This document shows positions 18,229-27,481 of a stretch of DNA of 64,000 nt, piece after piece. Position numbers and translations under genes: made by a program. Under the pieces are notes generated by a model. That model ran no database searches, was not told the DNA's origin, and saw nothing but the letters and a program-made list of their open reading frames with translations. The DNA lies in assembly GCF_009756665.1 (NCBI RefSeq), contig NZ_CP037953.1:2542001-2606000 (forward strand). Reading direction: 5' to 3'. The DNA is from Permianibacter aggregans (lineage in GTDB: Bacteria; Pseudomonadota; Gammaproteobacteria; Enterobacterales; Permianibacteraceae). Numbering within the stretch: the stretch's first letter is position 1; each line of letters begins with the position of its first letter.

Positions 18229-19252
18229 CATGATAGGTGTGGTAGATGCTGCTGAAATCGTTGTCCCAGCGGAAGTTGACGAACGACATCGTCACGGATT
18301 TGTCGAGTGCTTCGACGTAATGCCAGCAGCCAATCGGCAGGAACAATAGCTCGCCCGGTTCCAGCACACACTCCAATACCTGCACCTGATCGAACAACGG
18401 GAACATCTGACGATTGATCGACGCTGCATCGACATCACTGTAGCAATGCGTGGTGTTGTACATGTATGGCGTTTCGCAAGCCGGTATCAGCAGCACTCGT
18501 TTGCGACCGATCAATTGCGCCATGAAATTATTGGTCAAATCATGGTGAAACGGCGTGCGTGTGCCTTTTGGTCCGAGCCAGAAAAATCCTTTCTCCGGTG
18601 CTTGCGGATTCAGGTATTCGTTTAACGGGCCAATGTCCTGCCACAGCTCGCGCAGTGCTTGCTGATTTTGCGAGCCGTTGTTGGCCGTCATGTAAAAATC
18701 ATTGCTGCTTTCGGTCATCGCGACCAGATCGAGGTATTCGGAAAAACGCATTTTCCGTTTGTGCTGGGCGCCGTTGATTTCGTAACGGGCGTCGCTGTCG
18801 CGACCGAACTGCACTTCCACCTCGCGTTCGCCGAACTGCTGATGAAAATAGCGCAGGTTCCATTTGGTGCGCGCCGGCCAGTCTTCGAGCATGCCGGTAA
18901 TGATCACCGGACGGCTGGCGATGTAGTGCTCACGCAAGAAGGTTTCACTATCGAGCTGGTGCCGGCGCGGGATGTGCGCATCGTCCGGATGAATGCGGTT
19001 CAGCTTGCGCCGACAATCGAGAATCCAGTCGCGCTTGGCCAGCCGATTGCGCATCCGCTGGGCGCCATGCAGATAGGGGCTGGCCAGGGCCGCCGCCAGT
19101 TCATGCCGGGCCTGATTCGGGTCGGCGCCGTTGGCGATCAGCGCGTCGAACAGGCTTTCCGGGCTGTTGTCGAGCATCAGATTCTCGGCTATCCAGCGAC
19201 GCCAGTTGTCATCGATCGACAGCGGTGTCATTTTTGCTACGTTGCTGGTCAT
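18221..19252 (-). CDS. cupin-like (JmjC/FIH-type) dioxygenase family protein
   Basis: A 343-residue protein with the Cupin_8 / JmjC-like fold: RPVIITGMLEDWPARTKW entry segment, iron-binding HHD (H236/H237-D238) in TPFHHDLTNN, and distal His311 in GCWHYVEAL. The family comprises Fe(II)/2-oxoglutarate hydroxylases of proteins or small molecules. The start at 19252 (MTSNVAK) is chosen over longer readings; an in-frame ATG at 19264 is possible. A copy of the chitinase motif lies 50 bases upstream. In several proteobacteria such cupin genes sit beside TonB-dependent receptor genes of carbohydrate loci, as here; what they modify is not known to me. Confidence 0.8.
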   Translation of the reverse strand: MTSNVAKMTPLSIDDNWRRWIAENLMLDNSPESLFDALIANGADPNQARHELAAALASPYLHGAQRMRNRLAKRDWILDCRRKLNRIHPDDAHIPRRHQLDSETFLREHYIASRPVIITGMLEDWPARTKWNLRYFHQQFGEREVEVQFGRDSDARYEINGAQHKRKMRFSEYLDLVAMTESSNDFYMTANNGSQNQQALRELWQDIGPLNEYLNPQAPEKGFFWLGPKGTRTPFHHDLTNNFMAQLIGRKRVLLIPACETPYMYNTTHCYSDVDAASINRQMFPLFDQVQVLECVLEPGELLFLPIGCWHYVEALDKSVTMSFVNFRWDNDFSSIYHTYHDV

Positions 19253-19302
19253 GATAGTTCTCATCCGGAGCGTGATTTTGGCCAGTGTTTGAGCCAGCGA
19301 CC

Positions 19303-19323
19303 TCTCGCACTTGGACTTTTCAC
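19303..19323 (-). promoter_or_regulatory. shared chitinase upstream motif, copy for the cupin gene
   Basis: On the minus strand GTGAAAAGTCCAA-gtg-CGAGA, identical to the chitinase 1 copy in the first 13 bases and in CGAGA, with one base less between them; it ends 50 bases before the start codon. Confidence 0.55.
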
Positions 19324-19650
19324 GCATCTGTCCGGATTTTTCGCACACGCCCCGCAAGGCGTGAACCCGGACCGCCAGCGGAAGCGCGCAAAAGTGATAG
19401 CTTTCCGAGCCGCTGAGAACACTGATTCGTGTTTATAACTTTTACGAATGAAAAGAAAATTCTCAGACTTTTTCGCACTGTATCAGTGCATTGGGCGCCG
19501 AAAAGTAACCGGCGAACAGGCGAAGAAGTCGAAAAATCTGAAAGAAAAACAGCGACTTGAATTCGCTTGCGCCGGTAAATTCTGGGTGTTGCAACGCGGC
19601 AACAAAAACTTTTGCGCCGAAAAGTAATTGGGTGTAAGGTCTGTGACCAA

Positions 19651-19672
19651 GAAATGACAACGCTGTCATTTC
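19651..19672. promoter_or_regulatory. NagR operator of the TonB-dependent receptor gene
   Basis: A 22-bp dyad with core AATGACAACGCTGTCATT; only the central pair departs from symmetry. It lies 70 bases before the receptor start. The same palindrome precedes nagK and lies between gap and nagR. Confidence 0.85.
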
Positions 19673-19742
19673 GGCGGTCGAAGCATAACAATCCGAACTT
19701 CGGCGAACAGCACGATAAGACGACAGAACAGAGGGATTACCC

Positions 19743-22463
19743 ATGGTAGAGCAACCGTTTAAACGCAAGTTACTTCCATGCTTGATTGCGGTCACACTGG
19801 GCACGGCCGTTGTTGCGCCAGCCTACGCCGAGGACGCGGACAAGCGGGATAGTCAGAAAGACGCTGAAGTGATTGAAGTGCGCGGCATTCGCGACAGCTT
19901 GAAACGCAACCTGGCGCTGAAGCGCGACGCCAATGCGATTGTTGAAGTGGTCACTGCCGAAGAGGTCGGTAAGTTTCCGGACAAGAACGTCGCCGAGTCG
20001 CTGTCGCGTATTACCGGTGTCAGCATTCAACGCCAGTTTGGAGAAGGCGAGCGGGTGTCAATTCGCGGTACCGCACCGAACTTGAACCGCACACTGTTGA
20101 ACGGCCACTCGGTGGCAACTGCCGACTGGTTCATTCTCGATCAGTTGAACGCAACGCGCAGCTTCAACTATCTGATGTTGCCGTCTGATGTGATCGGTAA
20201 ACTAGAAGTGTACAAAACGCCGACCGCTGACCTTGAAGAAGGCAGTATCGGTGGTACCGTCAATGTCGAAACGCTGAAGCCTTTGCAACTGCCGGATCTG
20301 AAATTGTCGGCGACTTTGCAGCAAGTGAAGTACGACAAGTCCGGTGAGTCTGATCCTTTATTCTCCGGTTTGGCCAGTTGGAAAAACGAGGCGGATACCT
20401 TCGGTGTTCTGTTGTCGTATCAAACCAGCACCAGCAACATCCGTCGTGATGGTATTGAAGTGCTCGGCTACTCCGACGTCGCGATTGCCGACCAAGGTGG
20501 TGGCACTTACGCAATTCCGGATCTGATCGGTTCGGCGTATTTCACCCAAGAACGTGAGCGCGACAGTTTTACGTTTAGCGCACAGTTCCGTCCGACCGAA
20601 GCGTTCGACATCACGTTCAATGCCTTGCAATCGAAAATGGACGCCAATAACGTCAATGCCAACATGCTGGCCTGGTTCAGCAATATGCTTGGTGGCGGTC
20701 AGCAACCGGTCAACACCGTTGTCGACAGCAATGGTACTGTTGTCGCCGGCCGTTTCAATAACACCAACGCTGCCTGGGGCGCCGTCTACGACGTGTTCGT
20801 TCGCGAAGCCTATACTGAAACCGAAGCCTATGATGTTGACCTCAAATACGTGCTCGGTGATTTGACCTTGAGTGCCAAACTGGGTGCGACTGAAGCGACC
20901 GGTGGTACTGACCGTCAGCTGATCTGGGAAACGGTTGCTCGCACCGGTTTCACCTGGGATTTACGTGGCGCGGCACCGCAAGTGGTATTCACCGATATCG
21001 ACCCTGCTTCAACCAATCCTTTGCCAGTTAATGGCTGGAACGGTGAACGTGACACCGGCAACGTCGATGAAGAAGATTTTGTTTACATCGATGCCGACTG
21101 GTACATCGGCGGCGACTTTTTCGAGTCGCTGGCGTTTGGTTTGAAACAAACCAAGCACACACGCGAAGTGGATTTCAACGGTACGGTCGGTCACGGTCTG
21201 TATGGTGATACCTCCTGTGGCGGTCAGCCCTGTGGCGTTGGTGTTGTCGCTGGCGGTCTGCTCCCGAGCGATTTCATGTCCGGTTATTCTGGCGTGCTGA
21301 ATTCTTATCGCCTGCTGGATATCAATGCGCTTTATGCGATTTACAATGCCTTGCCGTCAACCGGCGTGTGCGATCCGTCACTGGCCAGTTTGCCGTGTAT
21401 CACTCCGGTCGCCAGCAGCACCTACAGCATTGAAGAGGAAGCCTTTGGTGGTTATCTGATGGCCAACTTCCGCAGTGGTGATTGGCGCGGTAACTTCGGT
21501 GTTCGGGTTGTCACCACTGATGTGACCGCCAATGGCAATCGCACCGGTGTCGACCCAAATTTCCCGGGCGCATCCTGGTCGCTGTTTGACAACTATTACG
21601 CACCGTTTACCCAAACCAGCAGTTACACCGACACCTTACCGAGTGCCAACGTCGCGTACGAACTGTCGAAAGAAGTGGTGCTACGCGCTTCGGCGGCGAA
21701 AGTGATGGCCCGTCCGGATTACGGCCGCATGGCACCGACCGTTTCGCTGAACTCGACGTCGTATACCGGCGCCGGCGGTTCACCGGATCTGGATCCGTAT
21801 CGCGCTACTCAGCTCGACTTCTCGGCGGAATGGTATATCTCCGATGAAACCGCGTTGCTGGGTGCGGTGTTCTACAAGGACATCGATTCCTACATCATCA
21901 ATCAGGTTCGTCAAGAGTCGCACCCGACGTTGTTCGAACCGGGTGGTCCAGTACAACCGGGTAACAACTGCACGCTGCAATCGGGCAACATCTACAGCTG
22001 TATCTACGATGTCGACCGTCCGGAAAATGGTAGCGGCGGTGAAAACTTCGGTTTCGAAGTGGCGTTCCAGCAAGTGTTTGAGAACGGCCTCGGCTGGTCG
22101 GCGAACTACACCTATTCCGATGCCGAAACCGATGCCGGTGATGAGATCCCGGGTAACTCGAAACACAGCTACAACGTCTCCTTGTTCTTCGAGAACAGTG
22201 ACTGGTCAGCACGTGTTTCCTACAACGCCCGTGATGACTTCTTCATCGACATGGATCGCAGTCGTGAACAGTGGGCCGCTGATTCAGCCTATGTTGACGC
22301 CTCGATTGCCTACAACATCAACGATCATGTTCAGTTGCTGCTCCAGGGTAACAACCTGACTGATGAAGAAGTGGTGCAGTACTACGACGGCATCAAATCG
22401 CGTCCGAATGCGATTTATCAGAATGGCGCCGTGTACTACGCCGGTGTTCGTCTCAACTTCTAA
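19743..22463 (+). CDS. TonB-dependent receptor, probably for chitin oligosaccharides
   Basis: A 906-residue outer-membrane transporter. After the signal peptide (to about AYAE) come a TonB-box-like segment (EVIEVRGIRDSLKRNL), a plug domain (VVTAEEVGKFPDKNVAESL, RITGVSIQR, VSIRGTAPNLNRTLLNG), and a long beta-barrel ending in the aromatic terminal strand YYAGVRLNF. The early part matches the TonB-Xanth-Caul receptor family common for carbohydrate uptake. The operator upstream and the adjacent GH20 and nag genes make N-acetylglucosamine oligomers the likely cargo; this is inference. Energy would come from a TonB complex; one TonB-like protein is encoded at 54932. Confidence 0.93.
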   Translation: MVEQPFKRKLLPCLIAVTLGTAVVAPAYAEDADKRDSQKDAEVIEVRGIRDSLKRNLALKRDANAIVEVVTAEEVGKFPDKNVAESLSRITGVSIQRQFGEGERVSIRGTAPNLNRTLLNGHSVATADWFILDQLNATRSFNYLMLPSDVIGKLEVYKTPTADLEEGSIGGTVNVETLKPLQLPDLKLSATLQQVKYDKSGESDPLFSGLASWKNEADTFGVLLSYQTSTSNIRRDGIEVLGYSDVAIADQGGGTYAIPDLIGSAYFTQERERDSFTFSAQFRPTEAFDITFNALQSKMDANNVNANMLAWFSNMLGGGQQPVNTVVDSNGTVVAGRFNNTNAAWGAVYDVFVREAYTETEAYDVDLKYVLGDLTLSAKLGATEATGGTDRQLIWETVARTGFTWDLRGAAPQVVFTDIDPASTNPLPVNGWNGERDTGNVDEEDFVYIDADWYIGGDFFESLAFGLKQTKHTREVDFNGTVGHGLYGDTSCGGQPCGVGVVAGGLLPSDFMSGYSGVLNSYRLLDINALYAIYNALPSTGVCDPSLASLPCITPVASSTYSIEEEAFGGYLMANFRSGDWRGNFGVRVVTTDVTANGNRTGVDPNFPGASWSLFDNYYAPFTQTSSYTDTLPSANVAYELSKEVVLRASAAKVMARPDYGRMAPTVSLNSTSYTGAGGSPDLDPYRATQLDFSAEWYISDETALLGAVFYKDIDSYIINQVRQESHPTLFEPGGPVQPGNNCTLQSGNIYSCIYDVDRPENGSGGENFGFEVAFQQVFENGLGWSANYTYSDAETDAGDEIPGNSKHSYNVSLFFENSDWSARVSYNARDDFFIDMDRSREQWAADSAYVDASIAYNINDHVQLLLQGNNLTDEEVVQYYDGIKSRPNAIYQNGAVYYAGVRLNF

Positions 22464-22633
22464 CACTTCGCGCATCGCCTTCGTTGCGCACCGAATCAGT
22501 ACCGGCAAATGGACAGGATGGGTTTGCCGGTGCTGAAACGACAGCGGCAGGAATGCTGCTGTCACCGATGCAACTCAAAGCGGGTTCGAAACTCCGTGCG
22601 GACCCGAGTTGAGCTGTAGCTCCCTGCATTGAA

Positions 22634-22671
22634 GGCTGGCGCATCCGATGGATGCGACCAGCCACTTTTTT
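22634..22671 (+). terminator. intrinsic terminator after the receptor gene
   Basis: GGCTGGCGCATCC-gat-GGATGCGaCCAGCC stem with a T-rich tail, upstream of the GH20 start. A second hairpin without T-run (ACCGGCAAA / TTTGCCGGT, 22501-22531) lies nearer to the receptor stop. The rest of the 293-bp gap shows no gene. Confidence 0.75.
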
Positions 22672-22756
22672 ATCAGCAGGTTTTTCGGGCTTGCTACCAT
22701 GCAGGCTTGTGCTTCAGAGGTTCTTCGTAGCCAACAGTCATTCTTTGGGAGTATCG

Positions 22757-25396
22757 ATGCCGGTTTGCCGCACAGTAATCGTCGTTATATTGGTTTTCTT
22801 TCTGACCGCGGCCTGTAGCCAAAGCGAGCAGAAAACCCCGACGGACAATCGCCTCGATCAAGCGGCACTGAACGAGCTGGCCAATCAACTGCAATTGCAG
22901 TATCGCTTGGTCGACAATCAGCCGGCGCAGGGCTGCGATCCGAAGCAGACCGATGGCCAATGCTTTCTGGCGGTGCTGGAGCTGAAAAGTCCGATCGATT
23001 GGCCTCACCGGAATTGGCAGTTGTATCTATCGCATGTTGCCTATATCCAACAAGCTACCAGCGAGGCGTTTTCGCTGACTCATATCAATGGCGATCTGTA
23101 TCGACTGCAACCGAAGCCTTCTTGGCGAGGCTTCGACGCCAATCAATCCTATTCGATAAACCTTTATGCGCATAACTGGTCGCTGCATGAAAGCGACGTG
23201 ATGCCCAATCTTTACCTGCATGCGCCTGGTTTGCAGCCAGCCGTGATCAAAGCCAGTGTTGATCAGTGGCAAGAGCACAATGCCGATAAACGACCAGCAC
23301 ATCTGCTGCCGTATGCGGAAACCGGTGTAGATCTGCATCGCAGCGCTGCTGACGTCACACCGCTGGCTACACCGGCGTGGTTGGCTGAGCAATATCAATG
23401 GCAAACACCCAAACCAGAAGCCATTGCCACACGAATCATTCCGGCCGTGGCCAAGCAACAGATGCTTGCTGGCGAAGCGCTGGATCTCAGCCGCGGATTT
23501 GCCATCGACGAGAGTGATTTGCGTGCTCGCTTTCCCGCCATTGCCGAGGAAATGCAACAACAGCAATGGTTACGCGAGAATGGCATTCCATTGCAGATAA
23601 CCGTGCCGAAAGACAAAAAGACCAGTCAGCCGCAAGAGTCGTATCGCTTGAGTCTGAACGCGGCGCGAGTGGTGATCGAAAGCCCGTCGGAAACCGGGGC
23701 GTTTTATGCGTTGCAAACGCTGTTGGCATTGGCCGCCTCTGATCAACCTGTTCCGCCGCAAATCATCGACGATGCGCCGCATTTCGGCTTTCGTGGCCTG
23801 CACATCGATGTCGCGCGTAATTTTCAATCGAAACAGGAAATCCAGTCGCTGATTCGACAAATGGCGCGCTACAAGCTGAACAAGCTGCACCTGCATTTGG
23901 CGGATGATGAAGGCTGGCGTCTGGAAATTCCGGCGCTACCGGAGCTGACCGACGTGGGGGCCTTCCGTTGTCATGATCTGAACGAGCAGCAGTGCTTGTT
24001 GCCACAGCTTGGCAGCGGCCCGCATCGTGACTCACCGATCAATGGCTTCTTGAGTGCCAAGGATTATCAGGATCTATTGAAGTTTGCCGAACAGCATCAT
24101 ATTGAGATCATTCCGGCGCTTGATATGCCGGGTCATGCGCGCGCAGCCATTGTTGCGATGAAAGTACGCGAGCAGCGCCTGCAGGCGGCAGGAAAGGCGG
24201 ACGCCGCCTTGACGCATCGTTTGCACGACCCCGAGGATAAAACGGAATATCTGTCGATTCAGTACTACCGCGATAACACGATCAACCCCTGCATCGACAC
24301 CAGTTACCAGTTTGTCGCAACGATTCTTGACGAAGTCAAACGCCTGCACAACGAAGCGGGCGTGCCGCTGATAACATTTCATGTTGGCGCAGATGAAACC
24401 CCCGGTGCCTGGGGACAATCGCCGGCCTGTTCGGCGCAGCGAAAGGAAGGCGAGAGCGAGCATGATTTTCACCATCGCTTGAACGCGCAATTCCTGAGCA
24501 AAGTGCAGGTGATGTTGACCGAGCGCGACATCACGATGGCCGGTTGGAGCGATGGCATGGCGACGCTGTTGTCGGCCAAAGTTGATGCGCCGATGCAGGT
24601 GAATGCCTGGGGTGGATTGGCTGGCGATGGCCACAAGCTTGCCCATCAATTCGCCAACGCCGGTCACCGTGTCGTGCTCAGCTTTCCGGATGTGTTGTAT
24701 TTCGATTTCCCTTACGTCGCGGCGCCGGAAGAGCCCGGTTATTACTGGGGCGCACGTCGCGTTGATTTGCGCAAAGTGTTTTCGTTCATGCCGGACAACC
24801 TGCCGGCTCATGCCGAGATCTGGCGTGATCGCAACGAGCAGCCGTTTGCGATTGATGAACGACGCGAGCAGGGTGGTGAACCGTTGAACGCCGGTGTTCG
24901 CTTTGCTGGCATTCAAGGCCAGCTCTGGAGCGAAACCGTGCGCACACCTGAGCGTTTGCATTACATGATTTACCCGCGTTTGTTGGCACTGGCTGAACGC
25001 GCTTGGCACAAACCCGATTGGGCGCTGCCGTACGACCACAATGGTCGTCGATATGGTGCCAATAGCGCGCATTTCAACGATGAACTGAAGCAGCGCCTTG
25101 AGCAGGATTGGCAGGCATTTGTTCATCGCTTTGCCGACATCGAATGGCAGCGTTTGGAACAGGATGGCGTGCAGTACCGGATTCCGCCGGTCGGCGCACG
25201 CCGCATCGGTGAGCAGTTGGAGTTGGTGCCGGGTTATCCGGGCTGGCCGGTGTTTTTCCGTTACTCAGCGCAAGACACTTGGCAGCGTTACGAAACAGCC
25301 ATCAAAGCCCAAGCAGGAATGGAGTTTCGTGGCAGCAACCCGAGCCAGACGCGCTTTGGCCGGATTAACCGGTTGGAGAATGAAGCACGACGGTAA
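22757..25396 (+). CDS. GH20 beta-N-acetylhexosaminidase (chitobiase-type lipoprotein)
   Basis: An 879-residue exo-hexosaminidase that releases GlcNAc from the ends of chitin oligomers. The lipoprotein signal is MPVCRTVIVVILVFFLTAAC with lipobox TAAC (Cys20). Then follow a CHB_HEX carbohydrate-binding domain (about 40-190), a GH20b domain (about 215-340), the GH20 barrel (about 345-770) with FRGLHIDVARNF, MPGHARAAI and the catalytic pair D546-E547 in HVGADETPGAW, and a CHB_HEX_C-like end. This is the Vibrio/Serratia chitobiase layout. GGGAG precedes the chosen ATG; the longer frame to 22652 would bury the signal peptide. It is expected in the periplasm or on the outer membrane, between the receptor and NagP. 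Confidence 0.95.
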   Translation: MPVCRTVIVVILVFFLTAACSQSEQKTPTDNRLDQAALNELANQLQLQYRLVDNQPAQGCDPKQTDGQCFLAVLELKSPIDWPHRNWQLYLSHVAYIQQATSEAFSLTHINGDLYRLQPKPSWRGFDANQSYSINLYAHNWSLHESDVMPNLYLHAPGLQPAVIKASVDQWQEHNADKRPAHLLPYAETGVDLHRSAADVTPLATPAWLAEQYQWQTPKPEAIATRIIPAVAKQQMLAGEALDLSRGFAIDESDLRARFPAIAEEMQQQQWLRENGIPLQITVPKDKKTSQPQESYRLSLNAARVVIESPSETGAFYALQTLLALAASDQPVPPQIIDDAPHFGFRGLHIDVARNFQSKQEIQSLIRQMARYKLNKLHLHLADDEGWRLEIPALPELTDVGAFRCHDLNEQQCLLPQLGSGPHRDSPINGFLSAKDYQDLLKFAEQHHIEIIPALDMPGHARAAIVAMKVREQRLQAAGKADAALTHRLHDPEDKTEYLSIQYYRDNTINPCIDTSYQFVATILDEVKRLHNEAGVPLITFHVGADETPGAWGQSPACSAQRKEGESEHDFHHRLNAQFLSKVQVMLTERDITMAGWSDGMATLLSAKVDAPMQVNAWGGLAGDGHKLAHQFANAGHRVVLSFPDVLYFDFPYVAAPEEPGYYWGARRVDLRKVFSFMPDNLPAHAEIWRDRNEQPFAIDERREQGGEPLNAGVRFAGIQGQLWSETVRTPERLHYMIYPRLLALAERAWHKPDWALPYDHNGRRYGANSAHFNDELKQRLEQDWQAFVHRFADIEWQRLEQDGVQYRIPPVGARRIGEQLELVPGYPGWPVFFRYSAQDTWQRYETAIKAQAGMEFRGSNPSQTRFGRINRLENEARR

Positions 25397-25478
25397 TGCT
25401 TGTCGTGAATACAGGAAAAGCGCAGCTTTTCCGGATTTTTATAACCATTTTGTCGTTGCAGTCAGGAATGGTTAAAAA

Positions 25479-25500
25479 CAAATGACAGCGCTGTCATTTG
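25479..25500. promoter_or_regulatory. NagR operator of the nagK operon
   Basis: A perfect 22-bp palindrome with core AAATGACAGCGCTGTCATTT, 84 bases before the nagK start; a TAGGAT hexamer at 25505-25510 could be the -10 box, so bound repressor would cover the promoter. Confidence 0.9.
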
Positions 25501-25584
25501 TTGCTAGGATGGACCAATCAAAGGCCAAAAAGCACTTGTCTTAGCGGTGACTTCAGGCCAACAACTACACAGGTTAAAAACGAC

Positions 25585-26460
25585 ATGTGGTTTATCGGAG
25601 TTGACGGCGGCGGCAGTAAATGCCGTGCCTTGATAAGCGATGAAAAAGGTCGGACGCTCGGGGTTGGGCTGGGGGGCCCGGCCAATCCGTTGCACGGATA
25701 CGAGCAGGCCGTGGCATCGGTGATGAGCGCGATTCGCGACGCATTGCACGATGCAGGGCTGGAGCGTCGAGCGTTGACTGAAAGCATCGCCTGTCTGGGG
25801 TTGGCGGGCGTGAACCTGCCGTCGCTGCGTCAACGCATGCTCGCCTGGCAGCATCCGTTCGCCGGACTGCATCTGGTCACTGATCTGCACATTGCTTGCC
25901 GGGCAGCGCATGACGGTGGCGATGGTGCGGTGATTATTTCCGGTACTGGTTCCTGCGGCGTGGCGGTCGTTGGCGACACCGAAACGATTTTCGGTGCCCA
26001 CGGTTTTCCGATGGGTGACAAAGGCAGCGGTGCCTGGCTCGGTTTGGAAGCGCTGCGTTACTACTTATTGGCCGATGATGGTTTTGTCGAACGCGGCGCA
26101 CTGTATAAGGCGTTCCAACAGCATTTTCAAACCGACGATGCGTTAGCCATTATTGAAGTGATGGCCGGCAAAGGCTCATCGGCTTACGCCGCATTGGCGA
26201 AACTGGTGTTCAACAGCGCTGAACAACACGATGAACATGCCATTGCCATGCTGAAAGATGGCGCGAATTATCTGGATCAGTTGGCCGACAAATTACTGCG
26301 CTGCGGTCCGCCGCGGTTAACGATGGTCGGCGGTCTGACCGAATGCTGGCAACCGTGGTTGCGAGCCGATATCGCGGCACAGCTTGAGCCGGCATTGATT
26401 GCTCCGGAAGCCGCAGCCGCCAAACTGGCGCATGCGCAAGCCCACAAGCGCAGTGCCTGA
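25585..26460 (+). CDS. nagK: N-acetylglucosamine kinase, BadF/BadG ATPase type
   Basis: A 291-residue ASKHA-fold kinase: phosphate-1 motif FIGVDGGGSKCRAL at the N-terminus, adenosine/phosphate motifs ISGTGSCGVAV and GDKGSGAWLG, and LTMVGGLTE near the end. Members of the BadF/BadG/BcrA family in nag loci phosphorylate GlcNAc to GlcNAc-6-phosphate in the cytoplasm, needed because NagP imports unmodified sugar. The start at 25585 is set by the VDGGG motif; the frame upstream has no good site. First gene of nagK-nagB-nagA(-nagP-nagX), under the operator at 25479. Confidence 0.92.
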   Translation: MWFIGVDGGGSKCRALISDEKGRTLGVGLGGPANPLHGYEQAVASVMSAIRDALHDAGLERRALTESIACLGLAGVNLPSLRQRMLAWQHPFAGLHLVTDLHIACRAAHDGGDGAVIISGTGSCGVAVVGDTETIFGAHGFPMGDKGSGAWLGLEALRYYLLADDGFVERGALYKAFQQHFQTDDALAIIEVMAGKGSSAYAALAKLVFNSAEQHDEHAIAMLKDGANYLDQLADKLLRCGPPRLTMVGGLTECWQPWLRADIAAQLEPALIAPEAAAAKLAHAQAHKRSA

Positions 26461-26473
26461 GAGGGGAGCGATC

Positions 26474-27481
26474 ATGAACACCGTCACGCCAACCCTGATG
26501 GAAACCGAAGCCCGGGAAACGCCGCAACGCCTTATCGAACAAGCCGCGCGCAATGCCGCGACGCTGTCATCCTTGTGCAGTCGCTTGCGCAATCAAGCAC
26601 CAGTCGCCTGCATGATGATCGGCCGCGGCACATCCGATCATGCCGGTGTGTTCGGTAAATACCTGATCGAAATTGAACTGGGTGTGCCAGTGTTTCCGGC
26701 GGCACCTTCGATCGCGACCGTTTACGACAAACAACTGCGTTTACACAACATGCTGGCGATCGCGATTTCACAGTCTGGAAAAAGTCCGGACATCATCCGT
26801 CAGGCCGAATACGCCAAAGAGGGCGGCGCGCTGGTTTTGGCGATGGTCAATGACGAGCATTCGCCGCTGGCGCAAATTGCTGATGTCGTGTTGCCGCTGA
26901 TGGCCGGAACTGAACAAGCGGTTGCTGCCACCAAATCCTATCTCTGCTCACTGTCCTTGCTGCTGCAATTGGTGGCGCAATGGAAACAGGATGCCGCATT
27001 GATTGAAGCGCTGGAAAAACTGCCGCGCCATTTGATGGCGGCCTGTAATACCAGCACCCAGTTGCGTCCCGAAATGTTGCAGAATACCGAGCACCTGATT
27101 TGTCTCGGCCGGGGCCTGGGTTATGCGATTGGTAAAGAAATGGCATTGAAGCTAAAAGAAGTGTGCAGCTTGCATGCTGAAGCGTTCAGCTCTGCCGAAT
27201 TTCTGCACGGTCCGATTGCGCTGGCCAATCGTCCGTTGTCAGTGCTCGACATTGGTATTCAGGATGAAGCCTGGCAGGCGCACAAGGTACAGGTGGAACA
27301 TTTGCGCAGCCGCAATATCGGGCCGATTGCGCTCAGTTGCCCGGTGCGCGATGTGCACCCACGATTACAACCGTTGTTGCTGATGCAACGCTTTTATCTC
27401 GACGTTGCGGCCGTTGCCGTCGCGCGCGGTTTCAATCCGGATGCACCAACTGGATTGAAAAAAGTGACAGCGACCTTGTAA
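26474..27481 (+). CDS. nagB: glucosamine-6-phosphate deaminase, SIS type (NagB-II)
   Basis: A 335-residue protein with two SIS (sugar isomerase) domains: GRGTSDHAGVFGKYL and AISQSGKSPD in the first, GRGLGYAIGKEMALKLKEV and AEAFSSAEFLHGP in the second. This is the GlmS-isomerase-like deaminase that replaces classical NagB in Shewanella-type pathways, giving fructose-6-phosphate and ammonia. It has no glutaminase domain, so it is not GlmS. GAGGGGAG lies 5-8 bases before the ATG. The gap to nagK is 13 bp and its stop overlaps the nagA start by one base. Confidence 0.92.
   Translation: MNTVTPTLMETEARETPQRLIEQAARNAATLSSLCSRLRNQAPVACMMIGRGTSDHAGVFGKYLIEIELGVPVFPAAPSIATVYDKQLRLHNMLAIAISQSGKSPDIIRQAEYAKEGGALVLAMVNDEHSPLAQIADVVLPLMAGTEQAVAATKSYLCSLSLLLQLVAQWKQDAALIEALEKLPRHLMAACNTSTQLRPEMLQNTEHLICLGRGLGYAIGKEMALKLKEVCSLHAEAFSSAEFLHGPIALANRPLSVLDIGIQDEAWQAHKVQVEHLRSRNIGPIALSCPVRDVHPRLQPLLLMQRFYLDVAAVAVARGFNPDAPTGLKKVTATL

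Larger units (their letters stand above)
19253..19742. promoter_or_regulatory. divergent cupin / TonB-dependent receptor promoter region
   Basis: 490 bp without a supported gene. It holds the cupin-side motif (19303-19323) and the NagR operator (19651-19672). Two GCGCCGAAAAGTAA copies (near 19496 and 19615) form a further small direct repeat of unknown meaning. Confidence 0.6.

Noticed and set aside
22536-22566. Fourth NagR operator before the GH20 gene (GACAGC ... GCTGTC)
   Set aside because: The half-sites are separated by about 12 bases instead of being adjacent, and the site is 190 bp upstream behind a terminator; more likely a hairpin.
24074-25126. Long minus-strand open frame (350 codons) over the GH20 gene
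   Set aside because: The plus strand encodes the catalytic GH20 barrel with its D-E pair; the antisense frame shows no motif.
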